From an uncultured Bacteroidales bacterium (GTDB lineage: Bacteria > Bacteroidota > Bacteroidia > Bacteroidales > F082), in the NCBI GenBank assembly GCA_947303395.1, contig CAMYYD010000001.1, forward strand, positions 1 to 64,000: a stretch of DNA of 64,000 bases, written 5' to 3'. Within the stretch, counting starts at the first letter, position 1. Every line of letters starts with the position of its first letter. Under the pieces are notes generated by a model, which was not told the DNA's origin, ran no database searches, and was given only the letters and a program-made list of their open reading frames with translations. The translations under genes and the position numbers were made by a program. Of this stretch, positions 9,901 through 17,748 are shown in pieces.

Positions 9901-11062
9901 CCCAACAGGAAGAACACATATGACCACTCAAATGCGTTTGGTTGCTGCAATGTTTGTTCATCGTGCTATCTTTGAGAAAGAAAATGCGAATTCTCTTGAT
10001 GATAAAAAAGTCCAAGAGGCTATGGACTATTATCATTCAATTATAGATTATTTCAACAGTTTGAAAGAAGTTGGAAAAACAGATGCTCAGTTTTACACTG
10101 AATTCACTAAATATACTCGTCGTTTATTTAAACGTGTATTACGATTTAGTAATAAGTTAGAATGCTTGTATTGTTATGACTCTTCATATAATAAATCTGA
10201 GCTAACTGGGAGACTTTCTGGAGCTGAAGTCGTTAATGAGCTAATGAAAGTGGCTAAACACTGGAAGGCAGATGAGCGATTGCCGCACAAAAATGAAGCT
10301 GGAACGGAATGGCTCCATGGGAACACTCCACCAGATTTGATACTTGCAACGAACATGATTTCTGTGGGTTTGGATGTTGATCGTTTTAACACAATCATTA
10401 TGAATTCAATGCCCCGTAATATCGCGGAATATATACAGGCAAGTAGTCGTGTCGCTCGAAAAAAGCTAGGACTGGTAATTACTTTACATAATCCTTTTAG
10501 AGCTAGGGATTTATCTCATTTTGAACGTTTTAGAGAGTTTCACGAAAAGCTTTATTACTATGTTGAGCCTATATCAATAACTCCTTTCTCAAAGAAATCA
10601 GTTAATAAATATATGCCATTGTATAATGCTGCAATGATAAGGCATCATTATAATTCTTTAGCAAATCCAGAAAATGCTTCAGCATTGTCAGTGCAGCTTC
10701 AAAATACAATAAAAAAAGACATGTATTTATATTTCAGGGAGCGTTTAGAAAGAACAAAAAAGTTATCTAGCGAATTGAAAGAACTACTTACTGAAGAACT
10801 TGAAAATTATATTGAACAATTTATAGATGAAGCATTAAGAAAATGGCAAGGAATGGTCGATGAGCAACAATCTGAAGATTACTCATTGCGCTATTCTGGC
10901 TCCGACTTTTTGAATTCAAATGGCCGTCAAAGAACAAAATGGAAGGATCTATTTTTAGCATTAGATGCATATTTAGATGATGATGCTAATAATATGTGGG
11001 CAGTTCCAATGTCTTTGCGAACCGTTGAATCTGAAGCAGTCTTAAATATAAAAGATAATTAG
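6971..11062 (+). CDS. DISARM DrmA-type SF2 helicase
   Basis: This 1363-residue protein matches DrmA, the large helicase of DISARM phage defence. Visible motifs are Walker A PTGGGKT at 666-672 followed by EAYLG; the DEAH-like box QDELH at 877-881; a motif III ISSTATT; a four-cysteine zinc-type cluster beginning CPCCG at 783-787; and C-terminal helicase motifs ATNMISVGLDVD (about 1124) and QASSRVARK (about 1155). The N-terminal 600 residues start with a FLREQMEGPG segment, as I recall for DrmA, and include a very acidic stretch around residues 75-100. In DISARM, DrmA works with DrmB on incoming DNA in the cytosol. The gene overlaps the 779-aa gene and is one base from drmB. Apparently full length and intact. 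Confidence 0.85.
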   Translation: MIQTKRDSLERFLREQMEGPGACNGHFYCLDGDVNEEIINTTPGSLYSTAILFPSRKYVEDVSSEDPGATSNTNDSDLESDADYQESQDDNSSDDLDERVNRLGADEEDLYSLSQRFPSTIGISCCLDKKGAPLDPSDLIITISGRYYKKISQRDCCNVVVKIDDEIGFKSFYNKFKSQLEPYFTTVEGGLHLTKDITKDIGIVKETILSINKELCKTIATNSDNSVDKEYEQIGDNYRYLKSYKERLWRKLKFFKDKENYISNEERQTIDTRMQLIEQGETYLSYLEDAMNICNNKSFGFWQSYTFNKSINLNGIDLNKSGNKVIYSPREHENENLNILFEGNEADNVKFVRKLSVWLQVTRFTSGAKNKTYLKVQLENSSTPFEEDSKHYFSIVTEKVNERCFFGVQIKVASNLLSPYQERNTENRQEDVEHLNYLYRSIKDYAVGHSCSVDWKITSNEKWVRSEFIPSYEIPDVEPIPRDKYLFVNENGARVPKPIVDDSKVLEFKWLSLFSNATDDEIIHHLKGFVDKYQTWINKQKDFLQKDTGDNRIGYENLDKCQTDCNRMLENIRLILEADKSNMECFRLMNTAMFIQLWHSQKSTDEETSFDFYKDKADDHLFDDKPAAWRPFQLAFILLNLDGIIQKDNDPEWKYRNEIVDLVWFPTGGGKTEAYLGIIALSIIYRRRKYPDNGGGTTVIMRYTLRLLATQQFQRAMRLILALEQLRRWCLYDLGKEPISIGLYVGDDSLPNTAKNLQEECQKWNTFDDFGRRRESKIPLDKCPCCGRKLKYQNKGSLTEPKIVFRCDNIDCTFSDELPVKLCDEYIYQEPPTLLFGTVDKFAALGHKVSTSKEKQDSRRLFGNGCLKLLPPSLIIQDELHLLLGPLGSAVSLFECAIDQLCSYQNDSGLIIRPKIISSTATTRNTELQIRALYDRDVSIFPKPGIDYDDSFFAFYQRKEVNNEIQFVSKRKYIGIFPTGRTHMTTQMRLVAAMFVHRAIFEKENANSLDDKKVQEAMDYYHSIIDYFNSLKEVGKTDAQFYTEFTKYTRRLFKRVLRFSNKLECLYCYDSSYNKSELTGRLSGAEVVNELMKVAKHWKADERLPHKNEAGTEWLHGNTPPDLILATNMISVGLDVDRFNTIIMNSMPRNIAEYIQASSRVARKKLGLVITLHNPFRARDLSHFERFREFHEKLYYYVEPISITPFSKKSVNKYMPLYNAAMIRHHYNSLANPENASALSVQLQNTIKKDMYLYFRERLERTKKLSSELKELLTEELENYIEQFIDEALRKWQGMVDEQQSEDYSLRYSGSDFLNSNGRQRTKWKDLFLALDAYLDDDANNMWAVPMSLRTVESEAVLNIKDN

Positions 11063-11063
11063 T

Positions 11064-13172
11064 ATGGAAATACATAAAGATATACAATATAATCAGGGAA
11101 TTGGGAAATATAAGGTTTTATCTTCCAATGCAGGAGTTGGTTCTATAATTACTACAAAAGCAGGATTCTTCATCATGCCTAAGTCAGTCTCGTTCTGGGG
11201 TTTTGTTAGAGATGTGAATAAGCATATAGAGAACTTTAGTGACAGTGATCCGGAATCTATTTCGAAGTCCGCTGGTGTAGATGTTATCAATGATCCACGT
11301 TTTGTGGAATTCTTAAAAGACACTCAAGGAATTCCCAAATTAAAATATCTAATCGATGTTCCACACTTGTCTTTAGATAATTGGAATTATCCAAGAGAAA
11401 AAAAACATCCATTATATCTTCGTTGCAAAGAAAACACGGGTCATGAATTAAAACCAGATCATTTTTTCATTCCTGCCATACATTTTCCTAGATGGTTCTA
11501 TAGTAGGAAGGAAAAATATTTCAAACCTCTTGAAGAATGGGAGAGTTTATGGAAACAAAAGACAAGTGACTCAAGATTACAATATTTTGCTCCGCCAAGA
11601 GATCCTTACACAAATACACATAGAACATTCAAAGACAATAATCAAACTAGAGATATCTATGATACTCTGGTACAAATCCCAATATTGTTGATATGCAAGA
11701 ATGGACATATATCTGACATTCCATGGTATCAATTGTTTTGCGCTGGTCTTGATAATAAAAGAGACGATATGAACAAGCCAGAAGGATTTGAACTATTCGA
11801 TTATCCATGTAAAGATTGTGATAAAGGTGGCCGACACGAATTACAATGGATTGAAAACCGTAATAATTCAGAAAGTTGGGGTACTTTAAAATGCAAGAAA
11901 TGTGGCAAGACTTATGGTCTTGAAGGTATTATGAATATACATCCATTCTGCAAAGGAGATACACCATGGAATGGATTTGGTACAAAGTCTGATGACTCTT
12001 GTAAAGATGTGAATGGTGCAAGGGGCGTTATGCAAATGGCGCTGGTAACCAGTAATAGTGTTTATTATGCCGATTCATTCAGTAGTCTGTATATTCCTCC
12101 AAAATATTTGCCTGATATTGCTTTGCCACCACTGCTTCAAAAGGTTTTGGATTTACTTAATAATAGATGGTATCCTAAGGCACTGGAGCGCAATAAAGAT
12201 CTTACAAAAGCATCGTATCTTGATAGTATTGATATTAGGGATAAGGCTGAGGATAGTGATATAGAATTAACAGATGAACAAGCCAATGTGATAAAAGATC
12301 GTTTTTTGGCAGTTAAAGATATTCCTAAAGATACTCACGAACAATATAGATATGAAGAATATCGCGTGTTTTCAAAATATTCAGAGTCTATTCCTGAAAC
12401 ATCAAATTTAGAATTCAAAGATATAGATTTACCTTCTGATCTTCAACCATATTTTAATAAGATTCAACAGGTTGACACTTTGGCTATTACACTAACTCAA
12501 CTGGGATTTAACAGAGTTTCTATGCCATCACCATTAAGAATTGATGGCGTAGTTGTTCGACCTGAGGGTCAGAGGATTTATAATGAACCTGTAGAAAAGG
12601 TATATTCTCTGCCAGCGAATCAAAGCTTAGGAGAAGGTTTATTCTTTGAATTTAATAATGATGCAGTAGAAAGTTGGTTGGTTAATCATTATGAACTTTT
12701 TAATAATCGATATAATCAACCAGAAGGAGAGATTGGAAAAGCATTAAAAGGTGAAATGGAACAATACGGTGCTCCAAAATTCTATTTACTTCACACTTTC
12801 TCACATGTCATCATGAAGGAATTAGAGTTTTCTTGTGGATATCCAACAGCGAGCCTTCAAGAGAGATTGTATTATTCAGATAGAATGTGTGGCGTTTTGA
12901 TTTATACTGCAGATGGCGCTGAAGGTAGTATGGGTGGTCTTGTATGGCAGGGACAACCTCGGCTTATAGAAAAAATAATAAAAAACGCTATAAATAATGC
13001 TCAAGAATGTTCTTCCGATCCATTATGCTGGGAAAATGAAGACCAATTAAATTTGGCAGCTTGTTTTTCTTGCTGTTTAGTCTCGGAAACTTCTTGTGAA
13101 AAGAGGAATTTGGGATTAGATCGCAGAGCATTGGTGGATCCTGAATTTGGATTCTTTAAAGATCTATCATAG
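11064..13172 (+). CDS. DISARM DrmB-type protein with DUF1998 domain
   Basis: This 702-residue protein shows the features of DrmB. An N-terminal GVGSI segment is followed by a cysteine-containing region with CKDC and CKKCG pairs (about 250-285) that probably binds zinc. The C-terminal DUF1998 domain (about 570-695) contains HTFSHVIMKELEFSCGY, YSDRMCGVLIYTADGAEGS, GGLV and the cysteine block AACFSCCLVSETSCE, close to the ACHAC...PETSCE signature of the family. DrmB forms a complex with the DrmA helicase in DISARM and contacts DNA. It begins one base after drmA and ends the operon; no drmC or methyltransferase gene follows. The downstream 290 bases hold the Fic promoter, so the operon seems to stop here. 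Confidence 0.85.
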   Translation: MEIHKDIQYNQGIGKYKVLSSNAGVGSIITTKAGFFIMPKSVSFWGFVRDVNKHIENFSDSDPESISKSAGVDVINDPRFVEFLKDTQGIPKLKYLIDVPHLSLDNWNYPREKKHPLYLRCKENTGHELKPDHFFIPAIHFPRWFYSRKEKYFKPLEEWESLWKQKTSDSRLQYFAPPRDPYTNTHRTFKDNNQTRDIYDTLVQIPILLICKNGHISDIPWYQLFCAGLDNKRDDMNKPEGFELFDYPCKDCDKGGRHELQWIENRNNSESWGTLKCKKCGKTYGLEGIMNIHPFCKGDTPWNGFGTKSDDSCKDVNGARGVMQMALVTSNSVYYADSFSSLYIPPKYLPDIALPPLLQKVLDLLNNRWYPKALERNKDLTKASYLDSIDIRDKAEDSDIELTDEQANVIKDRFLAVKDIPKDTHEQYRYEEYRVFSKYSESIPETSNLEFKDIDLPSDLQPYFNKIQQVDTLAITLTQLGFNRVSMPSPLRIDGVVVRPEGQRIYNEPVEKVYSLPANQSLGEGLFFEFNNDAVESWLVNHYELFNNRYNQPEGEIGKALKGEMEQYGAPKFYLLHTFSHVIMKELEFSCGYPTASLQERLYYSDRMCGVLIYTADGAEGSMGGLVWQGQPRLIEKIIKNAINNAQECSSDPLCWENEDQLNLAACFSCCLVSETSCEKRNLGLDRRALVDPEFGFFKDLS

Positions 13173-13460
13173 TGTAAAATGGCATATACATAAAAATGCA
13201 TTAATGAGGAAGTTTGTTCGGTAAAAAAACTTAGTTATAAAAGATGTTGACATTTTAATTTTCTAGGTTTCCGAGACCGCTGACGCTCAGCTAGCTTTCT
13301 AGTTTAGAAGCTTAATAGCTTAGTAGCTTAAAGCTTAATAGGACAAATAATTTTAAAAATAGTTTTGTGTTTAGAAAAAAGTTGTAAATTTGCGCCTTGA
13401 AAGTGGTATATTACCACCTGTAATGGTGGTTTTTGATATTTTTATATAAAATGATTTAAT
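13173..13460 (+). promoter_or_regulatory. Intergenic region with fic promoter
   Basis: The 288 bases between drmB and fic hold AT-rich sequence, a run of short repeated words (AGCTTAATAGCTTAGTAGCT-like) around 13305-13340 related to the word-family repeats, then a promoter: TTTTG at 13363-13367 and TAAATTTG at 13385-13392 (TAnnTTTG). Predicted transcript leader is about 65 bases and contains the short inverted repeat ACCACC...GGTGGT (13414-13431). Confidence 0.5.
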
Positions 13461-14537
13461 ATGGCGAAAGAAAGGCTGAATGATTTATTGGAACAGTGGA
13501 AGGCGCTACAACCTCTCACAGAGACACAACAGAACAATTTGAGTAGGCGGTTTACGGTTGAGTATAATTACAACAGTAATCATATTGAAGGCAATACGCT
13601 TACATACGGTCAGACTGAGCTTTTGCTTATGTTTGGTGCTGTTAGCGGTGAGGGACATCTGCAAGATTTTACAGAGATGAAGGCCAGTCAGGTGGGATTG
13701 GAAATGATGAGCCAGGAGGTAAGAGAAGGGAATATGCCTCTGACGCAACACTTTATCAGAACGCTTCATAAAACTTTATTAAGAGATGACTATACTGTAT
13801 ATCGCAATCTGCCAGGCGGACAACAGACAAGCTATGTAATACATGCAGGTCAATACAAAACACGACCAAACAGTGTGATTACACGCTATGGAGACCGTTT
13901 TGATTATGCTTCGCCTGAAGAGACGCCTGCACTAATGACAGATCTTGTCAACTGGTATAACGATGCTGAGAAGTCGGGCAAGTATTCAGTAGTGGAGCTT
14001 GCGGCATTGTTTCATTATCGATATATCCGTATCCACCCATTTGAGGATGGTAATGGCAGAATAGCCCGTTTGATGGTGAACTACATATTGGCTCGTCATG
14101 GATGGCCAATGATTGTTGTGAGAAGCAGAAAAAAGCAGGATTATTTGGAAGCATTGCATAAAACAGATATGGTTGTTGGCCCGGTGCCTTCGGAAGGAGC
14201 TCGCGCCAGTTTGACAAAGGCAAGGAATTTTGTGAAGTATTTTACGAAACTGGTGGAAGACGAGTTGGCTTACAACATAGCTTTTATTGAAAACAAAGAC
14301 GAAAATGTGTGGTGGTATGATGGCGAGAAAATAGCTTTTCGGTCACCTAATGCTTCGAGATTGCTTGGTATTCTTAAAGACAATCCATATATCACATTGG
14401 TGAAACTGTCGGAAGAGATTGGCATAAACATGTCGGCCATACAAAAGCTTATTGAAAGCATGGTTGAAAAAGGTTATATCCAGCGCCGTGATACTGACAA
14501 ATCGTGGCTTGTTTTGGCATCTTCAGTTATAAAATAA
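13461..14537 (+). CDS. Fic family protein (AMP-transferase type)
   Basis: This 358-residue protein contains the catalytic Fic motif HPFEDGNGR at 192-200, including the essential histidine and the Gly-Asn-Gly-Arg anion-binding loop. An N-terminal inhibitory helix motif, S39-xxx-E43-G44 (SNHIEGN), lies before it. This fits the class II Fic arrangement, where the inhibitory glutamate in the same chain blocks ATP. The C-terminus (about 300-350, KDNPYITLVKLSEEIGINMSAIQKLIESMVEKGYI) looks like a winged helix-turn-helix. Fic enzymes transfer AMP, and sometimes other groups, to hydroxyl side chains of target proteins. It has its own promoter and a bidirectional terminator. It may be cargo of the same island as the DISARM-like operon, or an unrelated regulator. 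Confidence 0.9.
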   Translation: MAKERLNDLLEQWKALQPLTETQQNNLSRRFTVEYNYNSNHIEGNTLTYGQTELLLMFGAVSGEGHLQDFTEMKASQVGLEMMSQEVREGNMPLTQHFIRTLHKTLLRDDYTVYRNLPGGQQTSYVIHAGQYKTRPNSVITRYGDRFDYASPEETPALMTDLVNWYNDAEKSGKYSVVELAALFHYRYIRIHPFEDGNGRIARLMVNYILARHGWPMIVVRSRKKQDYLEALHKTDMVVGPVPSEGARASLTKARNFVKYFTKLVEDELAYNIAFIENKDENVWWYDGEKIAFRSPNASRLLGILKDNPYITLVKLSEEIGINMSAIQKLIESMVEKGYIQRRDTDKSWLVLASSVIK

Positions 14538-14554
14538 TAGCGACAGTTCGGACG

Positions 14555-14587
14555 AAGAAAAAAGCCTCGGTTGAGGCTTTTTTTTAT
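14555..14587. terminator. Bidirectional terminator between fic and the DUF3987 gene
   Basis: Eight-base stem AAAGCCTC/GAGGCTTT with GGTT loop at 14561-14580, preceded by an A run and followed by a T run, so it can stop transcripts from both converging genes. Confidence 0.8.
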
Positions 14588-16476
14588 TTTTGAGGTTTGA
14601 TATAGCTGCCGTAGGCGGGATGCTGGAGCTGGCCGGAGGCGCAGAGGCGGTGGATGTAGGACTCGGCGGTGCGAGGTGTGATGCGGAGCTGCTGGGCGAC
14701 GGAGAGATAGGTTTGGCGATCGAACTCGGCTGGGAGGCTGTTGAGGAAACTGGACATATTGACATTGGGACGATGGGAGGCGGTATCGGGCTCGGAGGTT
14801 GGGAGATTGCTGAAGACGTGGGCGGTGTGCTGAAGGAGCACACGAGCCATGATGAGAGAAGTGCGGAAGTCGGTGTCGGAACAAAGGGCGACTGGAGTGA
14901 TGGCGACGCCATCCATGAAGCGGAGCGTGGTGAGAATCATGGCCAGACGGAAGGTGATGAGACCAAGACGACGGACGGAGGCTACGATATCCAAACCGAA
15001 GAGAGAGGAATACTGGAGCTGGACATCGCCAAAGAACTGGTTGAACTCGAGCTGCTGAGGGGCGGTGAGCGAGAAACGGATGGGCTGGGACTGCTGAAGC
15101 GTTTGATAGAACGCGAAGAAACGGTGGCCGAGATGCTCGAAATACTGGTCGATGGTGTTGTCGGAGGCGGCGAAGACGTTGAGCCATTCGAGGATAAGAC
15201 TTTTATTGTAGAAGATGAAGCGGCTGAAGAGGCCGTTTTCGGCATCGGGGATGAGCGAGAGAACCTGACGTGGAGTGCCGGAGAGCAGAGCCGAGAGGCG
15301 AGGACGGGCAAGCTCGACAAACTCACGGTCTTTGCGGCGGGTATATGATATCATTTCATGATGGAAAGCCTTGCGGAAGCCATCGGAGAAGTTGCCATAG
15401 TCGGACTTGAAGGTGTTGGCAAGGGTGTCGCCCTCGGTTTCGAGGATGATGCCGATGCCTTGGTTGTCGTTGAGCATTTGATAGACAGCGGTGGCGGAGC
15501 TGTTGGCAGGGATGAGAAGGGTGCGGATTGGTGGTTCGGCAGGCTGCTCGTGGGTTTTCTTATCCTGATTGTATTCGTTGAGCTGGCGATGGTATTCTTC
15601 CATTTCCAACTTGTTGAGCTGCTTGAGGTTGTCGTGGATGGGCTTGATGAGATAGCGGCAGGAGGTGAGGCGGCCTTTGCCGGCGGAGGCTGGGGCAGAG
15701 ACGAAGGTGAAGAGGTTGGGGAAGACCTCACGCTCAGCATAGATGCCTGAGACGTTGGGAAGGCAGGCGGAGATGGCGGTGAGGGAGCCGAGGATGAGGA
15801 GGTCGGCGTCTTCATAGTTGGAGGCTTTGGAGATGATGTCGGATAGGAAGCCGTGGAGGAGGCTGTAGATTTCGTTGGAAAATGTGGGGAGGGGCTCGGA
15901 GCACTCGGAGGACTGGGAGCACTCGGTTTCGGAATTACTAAATTCACAAGATTCCGAAGATTCCGAAACTTGGGAATTTGAAATAGGACGAATAGGGCTA
16001 ATAGGACGAATAGGGTTAATAGGGGCTTTAGAGGCAGTAGGGGCTTTAGGGAGAGAGATGCCACTTTGTTTTGCCAAGTGAAATAAGGTGTTGATAGTGA
16101 TGCCACTGCCTTTTGAACGCAGACAAGCAGTAAACTGCTTATCTGCTTCGCGTTCATCATAACCACAATAGAAGCGAGACAGGCGATGAAAGTAGGAGCG
16201 GCCACCTTCACCGAGGGCGTCCGCTAGGGCGAAGGCCATGTCACGCCATTCGCTGTAGCTTGGAGCTATATCAGCTGAAGCGGATTCAACGGAGCAGACA
16301 AGCTGCTCGATTTCATTTTCAAGATCGGAGAACTCGGAGAACTGGGAGCTCTCGGGGGAGGGTGAGACAGGAGGCTCTGGCGAGCCTCCTTTTTCGGTGT
16401 TTGGGATAACGGGATTAGGGGATAACGAACTTTTTTTCTTTCCCAACCATTCTGAAGGATTAAAATCTTTCTTCAT
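14584..16476 (-). CDS. DUF3987 protein with PriCT-2-like domain, integrative-element helicase/primase type
   Basis: This 630-residue protein has a PriCT-2-like domain at about 65-140 (SYSEWRDMAFALADALGEGG, YCGYDEREADKQF) and a DUF3987 domain from about 200 (GSLTAISACLPNVSGIYAE, SAPASAGKGRL, LLSGTPRQVL, LFSRFIFYN). In Bacteroidales integrative elements this type pairs with a BT4734 protein and probably supports element replication. It overlaps the BT4734 gene by ATGA. Two linkers, at about residues 15-50 and 148-195, are runs of Ser/Glu/Pro/Ile encoded by the same words as the intergenic low-complexity repeats at 246-340 and 1206-1350. The reading frame survives these tracts, so they are tolerated insertions or expansions. 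The C-terminus (560-625) looks like a helix-turn-helix. Confidence 0.75.
   Translation of the reverse strand: MKKDFNPSEWLGKKKSSLSPNPVIPNTEKGGSPEPPVSPSPESSQFSEFSDLENEIEQLVCSVESASADIAPSYSEWRDMAFALADALGEGGRSYFHRLSRFYCGYDEREADKQFTACLRSKGSGITINTLFHLAKQSGISLPKAPTASKAPINPIRPISPIRPISNSQVSESSESCEFSNSETECSQSSECSEPLPTFSNEIYSLLHGFLSDIISKASNYEDADLLILGSLTAISACLPNVSGIYAEREVFPNLFTFVSAPASAGKGRLTSCRYLIKPIHDNLKQLNKLEMEEYHRQLNEYNQDKKTHEQPAEPPIRTLLIPANSSATAVYQMLNDNQGIGIILETEGDTLANTFKSDYGNFSDGFRKAFHHEMISYTRRKDREFVELARPRLSALLSGTPRQVLSLIPDAENGLFSRFIFYNKSLILEWLNVFAASDNTIDQYFEHLGHRFFAFYQTLQQSQPIRFSLTAPQQLEFNQFFGDVQLQYSSLFGLDIVASVRRLGLITFRLAMILTTLRFMDGVAITPVALCSDTDFRTSLIMARVLLQHTAHVFSNLPTSEPDTASHRPNVNMSSFLNSLPAEFDRQTYLSVAQQLRITPRTAESYIHRLCASGQLQHPAYGSYIKPQK
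15890..16035. repeat. Word-family repeat inside a coding region
   Basis: On the plus strand: CGGAGCACTCGGAGGACTGG, then GGAATTACTAAATTC, AAGATTCCGAAGATTCCGAA, and two copies of AATAGGACGAATAGGG. The words match the intergenic copies at 246-340 and 1206-1350. Here they encode the Ser/Glu- and Pro/Ile-rich linker of the DUF3987 protein. A shorter copy (CGGAGAACTCGGAGAACTGG) lies at about 16325-16350. Confidence 0.75.
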
Positions 16477-17042
16477 AATTCGAGGATTTTAGGGTTGATG
16501 AAACAATCGGGATCGTGGGGGAGGAAGCAGGCGCGGGAGATGTCTTTGCCGGAGGGATCGACTTCGAGACCATAATCTAATTTAAGATAGTTTTGAATGG
16601 CGAGGAAATAATCCAAGTGAGAGGCTTTCGAGAGGTCGATAGCGACTATCCATTTGAGACCATCGCCGGAAGGTGAGGTGAAGAGAAGCTGCGTTTCGAA
16701 GTATTGGTCGAGCATGAGGGCGGCACGGACTTCGAGAAGATTTTCGAGGTGGTCGAAATCGAGACACATGAGGCCTGAATGAGAGATGAGCGCTTTGTCG
16801 GAGCGGGTTTCGAAGAGGCCTGAGAAGGTGCAATAGTCGAAGTTGGCGGCTTTAAAGAGACGAGCCATCTTGGGGTCGTTTTGCTTGATGATGCGGAGCT
16901 TTTGGGTGGCTTCGCGGGCATCGGGACCGGTGATATAGCGATAAGCATCAGCCAGAGTGAATCTGGCTGACGGATGTGTGTTTTTGACAGGCTTCGGGAA
17001 GAAAGAGAAGCGAGTGAGGGTGTTATTTGATGATGATTTCAT
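16473..17042 (-). CDS. BT4734/VirE N-terminal-type primase-like protein
   Basis: This 189-residue protein resembles the BT4734 (VirE_N) family, regarded as related to archaeo-eukaryotic primases. Conserved blocks are SGLMCLDFDHL with acidic residues, LLFTSPSGDGLKWIVAID and the C-terminal DISRACFLPHDPDCF. I chose the start at 17042 (MKSSSNN) because the longer frame upstream merely runs through the two HTH genes. This start overlaps the end of the upstream HTH gene by 20 bases, and the stop overlaps the DUF3987 start as ATGA. Together with the DUF3987 protein it probably forms the replication module of the integrative element. Family call fairly sure; activity inferred. Confidence 0.75.
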   Translation of the reverse strand: MKSSSNNTLTRFSFFPKPVKNTHPSARFTLADAYRYITGPDAREATQKLRIIKQNDPKMARLFKAANFDYCTFSGLFETRSDKALISHSGLMCLDFDHLENLLEVRAALMLDQYFETQLLFTSPSGDGLKWIVAIDLSKASHLDYFLAIQNYLKLDYGLEVDPSGKDISRACFLPHDPDCFINPKILEL

Positions 17043-17268
17043 GGCTGAAGTCGATTGCTGATGGAACATAATTGTCGGCAAGGTATTGCTGGATATCCTG
17101 ACGGCGGTAATAGATCTTATTGTTGATCCTCGAATAAGGCAGAGTGTTGTTGGCACGGAGCGTTTGGAGGGTGCGGCTGCTGATGTGGAGGAGATGGATG
17201 ACGGCATAGTTGTCGATCCAGTCTTCGATTTTAGTTTCGGCCACTTGTTTTTTGAGTTCAGCGTCCAT
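17023..17268 (-). CDS. Small helix-turn-helix DNA-binding protein (second of a pair)
   Basis: This 81-residue protein has an excisionase/MerR-like helix-turn-helix (AVIHLLHISSRTLQTLRANNTLPYSRI, then NKIYYRRQDIQQYL). The start at 17268 is set by a strong Shine-Dalgarno, GAAAGGAGG, located inside the end of the preceding HTH gene; the longer frame upstream is only read-through of that gene. Proteins of this kind in Bacteroidales elements control excision or transcription of element genes. It overlaps its neighbours on both sides, so it belongs to one operon with the BT4734 and DUF3987 genes. Confidence 0.8.
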   Translation of the reverse strand: MDAELKKQVAETKIEDWIDNYAVIHLLHISSRTLQTLRANNTLPYSRINNKIYYRRQDIQQYLADNYVPSAIDFSHEIIIK

Positions 17269-17563
17269 TGCGACCTCCTTTCTGCATGCAGTAGGCGTTG
17301 GCGCGCATGCTGATTTCCTCGTCGGTGGCGATGCGGTTGCTCTGGAGCCAGTCTTCGAGTTCCTTGCGGTTGAAGTAGCACATTTTTCCGGCAGGTTTGA
17401 AATGCGGAATCTGACGGCGCATGGTGAGCTTATAGAGATAGGATTTAGAGAAACCACAGTAAGCTGCTGCCTCGTCGCTGGTGAGGACTTCTTTGAAACA
17501 ATTGATGATACTAGCTTTGACTTGTTCGGCAAGTTGATTAAGATCTTCTGACATAACATACAT
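17258..17563 (-). CDS. Helix-turn-helix domain protein (first of a pair)
   Basis: This protein of up to 101 residues has a classic HTH_17 domain: EVLTSDEAAAYCGFSKSYLY, KLTMRRQIPHFKP, YFNRKELEDWL. The start may be the first ATG (17563) or the internal one at 17554 (MSEDLNQ); the latter looks more typical. It is probably an excisionase-like or regulatory DNA-binding protein of the integrative element. It is transcribed from TATTTTTG (minus strand, 17676-17683), giving a leader of about 110 bases that contains a GGGGTC...GACCCC hairpin. Confidence 0.8.
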   Translation of the reverse strand: MYVMSEDLNQLAEQVKASIINCFKEVLTSDEAAAYCGFSKSYLYKLTMRRQIPHFKPAGKMCYFNRKELEDWLQSNRIATDEEISMRANAYCMQKGGRNGR

Positions 17564-17675
17564 TTTTTTGATAGAAGATTTGGGCTGTCCGGGGATGCGG
17601 GGTCAACTTCCGACCCCCATGTTTGCCCATGTGACGATCATAGCGTTGACCTTTACTATGATTGGAATCACATTG

Positions 17676-17683
17676 CAAAAATA
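17676..17683 (-). promoter_or_regulatory. -7 promoter box for the HTH/BT4734/DUF3987 operon
   Basis: Minus strand TATTTTTG. A second TATTTTTG lies at 17699-17706, overlapping the terminator hairpin of the gene upstream. Confidence 0.5.
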
Positions 17684-17697
17684 GAGGGTAACGGAAA

Positions 17698-17727
17698 GCA
17701 AAAATAGTGTGCCTGACAAGCACACTA
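17698..17727 (-). terminator. Terminator of the 269-aa gene
   Basis: Perfect eight-base stem TAGTGTGC/GCACACTA with seven-base loop, followed on the minus strand by TTTTTGC. Confidence 0.7.
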
Positions 17728-17748
17728 TTAAGCACAATATTTGGGAAA

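Noticed and set aside
6971-13172. Druantia or BREX as the defence type
   Set aside because: DUF1998 is on a separate 702-aa protein next to a DrmA-type helicase, and no BREX ATPase (BrxC), PglZ or Druantia DruE fusion is seen.
14590-15348. 252-codon plus-strand frame
   Set aside because: Gly/Glu-rich antisense of the DUF3987 gene; no start signal and no domain.
17043-17381. Longer N-terminus for the BT4734 gene (302 codons)
   Set aside because: The extra part runs out of frame through the two HTH genes and has Arg/Gln-rich shadow composition; the ATG at 17042 fits the family and the operon overlap.
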